From assembly GCA_035524895.1 (NCBI GenBank), contig DATLFI010000159.1, positions 1 through 26,256 of the forward strand: a DNA stretch of 26,256 bases. Direction: 5' to 3'. The notes under the pieces were generated by a model that had not been told where the DNA came from, did not search any database, and was given only the letters and a program-made list of their open reading frames with translations. Within the stretch, counting starts at the first letter, position 1. Every line of letters begins with the position of its first letter. The translations under genes were made by a program, and so were the position numbers. This document shows positions 24,388 to 26,256 of this stretch, in pieces. Source of the stretch: DATLFI01 sp035524895. GTDB taxonomy: Bacteria > Acidobacteriota > Thermoanaerobaculia > Multivoradales > Multivoraceae.

Positions 24388-25308
24388 GTGAAGACCTACG
24401 TCGGCATCACCGACCGCGCCTGGTACGAGCAGCTCTCCCGGCGCCTCGATCTCGACGAGATCAACTTCTGGCAGCCGGGCGGAAAGAGGCGGTTCCGCGC
24501 GCTCTCTCCCGGTGAGCCGTTCCTGTTCAAGCTGCACAGCCCGCACCACTTCATCGTGGGCGGCGGCTTCTTTGGCTACTCGTCGCTGCTCCCGGCCGCC
24601 CTGGCCTGGGAAACGTTCGGCGAAGCCAACGGCGCTGATTCGTTCCGCGAGATGCTGGCGCGCATCGAGAAGTACCGGCGCGGTCCCACCGATCCGCACG
24701 GCAACGACCCTATCGGCTGCATCCTCTTGCAGCAGCCGTTCTTCTTCCGCCGCGACGAGTGGATCCCGGCGCCCAGCGACTGGCACAAGAACCTCGTGCA
24801 GGGTCGCGCTTACGACCTCACGAGCGGCGAAGGAGCGCGGCTCTGGGCGCAGGTGACGGAGCGACTCGCCCTGCGCTCCGCGAGCCTGGTCGCCGAGGTC
24901 ACCGACAGCCCGCTCCTGGTGCCGACCGAGACCATGAGACGCATCGGCCAGGGCACGTTCCGGGTGCTCATCACCGACACCTACGAGCGCCGCTGCGCCG
25001 CCACCGGGGAGAAGGCGCTGCCGGTGCTCGAGGCCTCGCACATCCGCCCGGTCGCATCGGGCGGCCGGCACGAGGCTACCAACGGGTTGCTGCTCCGCTC
25101 CGATCTCCACCGCCTGTTCGACCGCGGGTACGTCACCGTCGACCCGAAGTACCGGATTCGCGTCAGCCGGCGACTCAAGGACGAGTTCGACAACGGCGAG
25201 CCGTACTATCCGCTCGAAGGCCACCAGATCTGGCTGCCTCGCCGCGCCGACGCGCGCCCCGCGCCGCAGGCGCTCGAGTTCCACCGCGACGTGGTGTTTC
25301 GCGGCTGA
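24388..25308 (+). CDS. HNH endonuclease with EVE/PUA-like N-terminal domain
   Basis: A 306-residue protein. Residues 1-150 look like an EVE/PUA-type modified-base reader: VGITDRAWYEQL, INFWQPGG, LSPGEPFLFKLH, FIVGGGFFGY. The C-terminal part is an HNH nuclease with His218 (EASHIRPVASGG), Asn232 (ATNGLLL) and His241 (LHRLFDRGYV), followed by the usual EFDNGEPYYPLEGHQIWLP. This layout resembles EVE-HNH type IV restriction enzymes, which cut DNA carrying modified cytosine; I infer the same for this protein. The start is GTG 24388, with GGAG about 14 nt upstream, which is rather far. It is 141 bp downstream of the helicase; that gap contains no gene I can support and only a weak TATAGG box (24312-24317). 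It could form a two-gene unit with the helicase or simply be an island neighbour. Confidence 0.85.
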   Translation: MKTYVGITDRAWYEQLSRRLDLDEINFWQPGGKRRFRALSPGEPFLFKLHSPHHFIVGGGFFGYSSLLPAALAWETFGEANGADSFREMLARIEKYRRGPTDPHGNDPIGCILLQQPFFFRRDEWIPAPSDWHKNLVQGRAYDLTSGEGARLWAQVTERLALRSASLVAEVTDSPLLVPTETMRRIGQGTFRVLITDTYERRCAATGEKALPVLEASHIRPVASGGRHEATNGLLLRSDLHRLFDRGYVTVDPKYRIRVSRRLKDEFDNGEPYYPLEGHQIWLPRRADARPAPQALEFHRDVVFRG

Positions 25309-25379
25309 CCTGACCGGCATGTCGCGGCTCCACCGATCGCAGGTGGCCGCAGGTCCGAGATCCATCGCCAGGCTCGCCC

Positions 25380-25940
25380 GTGAACGCTCCGTCCTCGCCC
25401 ACCGTCACGTCCCTGCTCGAAGTCCTCACCAAGGACCGCCTCGTCGACCTTGGTCGCCGCTTCGAGGTTGCGGTGCGCTCGTCCGACACCAAGGCAGAGC
25501 AGCTCGAGTCGCTCCAGCGCGCCCCCGCGCTCGACGTCGCGGCCCTGATCCCCACACTCGGCCGTGACGAGCTGCGCGCGGCCTGCCGCCGCCTCGGCCT
25601 CGCCGACACCGGCCGATCCCGCGCCGAGCTCGCGAACCGGTTGATCGCGAAGCTTGGCGACGACCTCGCTGAGCCGTTCACTCCTGCCTTCGCCACCGCG
25701 GCCGATCGGCCCTACTCGCCCCAACCCGGTGATGTCGTCCTGGTGCGCCATCGCCAGTATCTGGTCGAGGAGGTCGTGCCTCCAGCTCTGCCCCGGCAGC
25801 AGACGCTGGTCCGGCTCACCTGCCTCGACGACGACGCCCAGGGTCGATCGCTGGAAGTGCTCTGGGAGCTGGAGCTGGGCGCGCGGGTGCTGGCGCCGGA
25901 GGCCAGCGGCCTCGGCCAGGTAGGCAGCCTCGACGAACCG
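25380..25940 (+). pseudogene. DrmD-like (DISARM SNF2 helicase) N-terminal remnant
   Basis: From GTG 25380 the frame encodes a SAP-like helical lead at about residues 8-100 (LLEVLTKDRLVDLGRRF and LGRDELRAACRRLGLADTGRSRAELANRL). A block at about 116-172 follows (PGDVVLVRHRQYLVEEVVPP, then VRLTCLDDDAQG and LEVLWELELGARVL). This block is what I know from the front of DrmD, the SNF2-like helicase of DISARM antiphage systems. After GSLDEP (about 25940) the similarity stops. The expected helicase motifs never come, even though the frame stays open to the window edge, and codon use turns AT-rich. So this looks like a truncated gene left from a DISARM locus. No methylase, DrmA, DrmB or DrmC is in the window. 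No clear ribosome site is seen. Confidence 0.6.
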
Positions 25941-26014
25941 CTTGGCGAGGTTGGTGTGTCACGGCTGGAGCCACCGAATCATCAGGCGTCGGGAGGCGCC
26001 GGGCGATCACGACG

Positions 26015-26057
26015 GCACCATAAAAGTCCGCATGTGAACTACCGATTTTCATGGTGC
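26015..26057. repeat. Imperfect 14-bp inverted repeat after the DrmD break
   Basis: GCACCATAAAAGTC (26015-26028) faces GATTTTCATGGTGC (26044-26057), with 12 of 14 pairs matching and a 15-base loop. The surrounding bases are markedly AT-richer than the rest of the window. It could be a transposon end, an operator or a hairpin between the remnant and the converging gene. No T-run follows, so it is not a classical terminator. The stretch 25941-26143 holds no gene that I can see. Confidence 0.5.
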
Positions 26058-26143
26058 TACCTGGGGGCTCGCGTCGCGGCAGCCCGACGTCCTGCCCTCC
26101 CTGAGAGGCGGCGCGCCACACCGGTCGCGCGGGCGGAGGGGGG

Positions 26144-26256
26144 TCATCGCCCCGCCCCGACCACCACCGCCTCTCCCACCGCCACCCTCTTCGGCAACGC
26201 CACAACCCAACACGCGCTGCCGAGCACCAACACCGCGACGGCCATGGCGTGGAAGA
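26144..26256 (-). CDS. Possible membrane protein, C-terminal end only
   Basis: On the minus strand a frame enters from the right edge and stops at 26144. It gives about 37 residues: a hydrophobic helix (FHAMAVAVLVLGSACWVVALP), a basic turn (KRVA) and a second hydrophobic patch (VGEAVVVGAGR). Nearly all codons end in G or C, as in the real genes here, and the pattern is like the last membrane helix of a transporter. It is too short to assign a family and could be chance. If real, it converges on the DrmD remnant. Confidence 0.4.
   Translation of the reverse strand, partial: FHAMAVAVLVLGSACWVVALPKRVAVGEAVVVGAGR

Noticed and set aside
25940..26256. Continuation of the DrmD frame to the window edge
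   Set aside because: The frame is open by chance; codon bias and similarity are lost, and a minus-strand frame with better codon use covers the last 113 bp.

Overview
The window is GC-rich, densely packed bacterial chromosome. It holds a predicted acidobacterial duplicated orphan permease (ADOP), an ECF sigma factor of the type that usually accompanies Ser/Thr kinases, a kinase with a TPR tail, and a PQQ dehydrogenase with a fused cytochrome c. Together these suggest Acidobacteriota, perhaps the Thermoanaerobaculia or Vicinamibacteria. That placement is inference from gene content, not from a marker gene. I saw no rRNA, tRNA or CRISPR array.

Left part (1-6.9 kb): the end of an EAL-domain c-di-GMP phosphodiesterase comes first. 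It is followed by a tightly coupled pair with an ATGA overlap: a subtilase without a signal peptide (746-2929) and a ComEC-like metallo-beta-lactamase-fold protein (2926-4209). This pair looks like a conflict or effector module. A Ser/Thr kinase with a TPR tail follows; its TPR region carries a frameshift and probably a small deletion. It ends 16 bp from the end of a convergent ECF sigma gene.

Middle part (6.3-16.3 kb): one minus-strand unit reads lipoprotein with two carboxymuconolactone-decarboxylase-like domains, then PQQ dehydrogenase, then ECF sigma, with gaps of 3 and 13 bp. Divergent from it is the ADOP permease, and convergent with that is a GAF/PAS hybrid histidine kinase with a receiver domain.

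Right part (16.3-26.3 kb): this looks like an accessory or defence island. It holds a HigB/HigA-type toxin-antitoxin pair with a readable promoter and operator, a small EthD-like gene, an unrecognised lipoprotein-like gene, and two different AAA-DUF4143 ATPases. Each ATPase has an inverted-repeat operator lying on its start. Next come a 1139-residue protein joining a RecB-like Fe-S nuclease, an RNase H-like fold and an SF1 helicase (TM0106 family), an EVE-like/HNH endonuclease that may read modified DNA, and the truncated front end of a DISARM DrmD-like gene. After the DrmD break lies about 200 bp of non-coding sequence with an imperfect inverted repeat, then the tail of a possible membrane protein on the minus strand.

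The most interesting items are the subtilase-MBL pair, the two sets of start-codon palindromes at the DUF4143 ATPases (one being twin TTCTCC-N9-GGAGAA sites 33 bp apart), and the nuclease-helicase/EVE-HNH cluster next to a decayed DISARM remnant.
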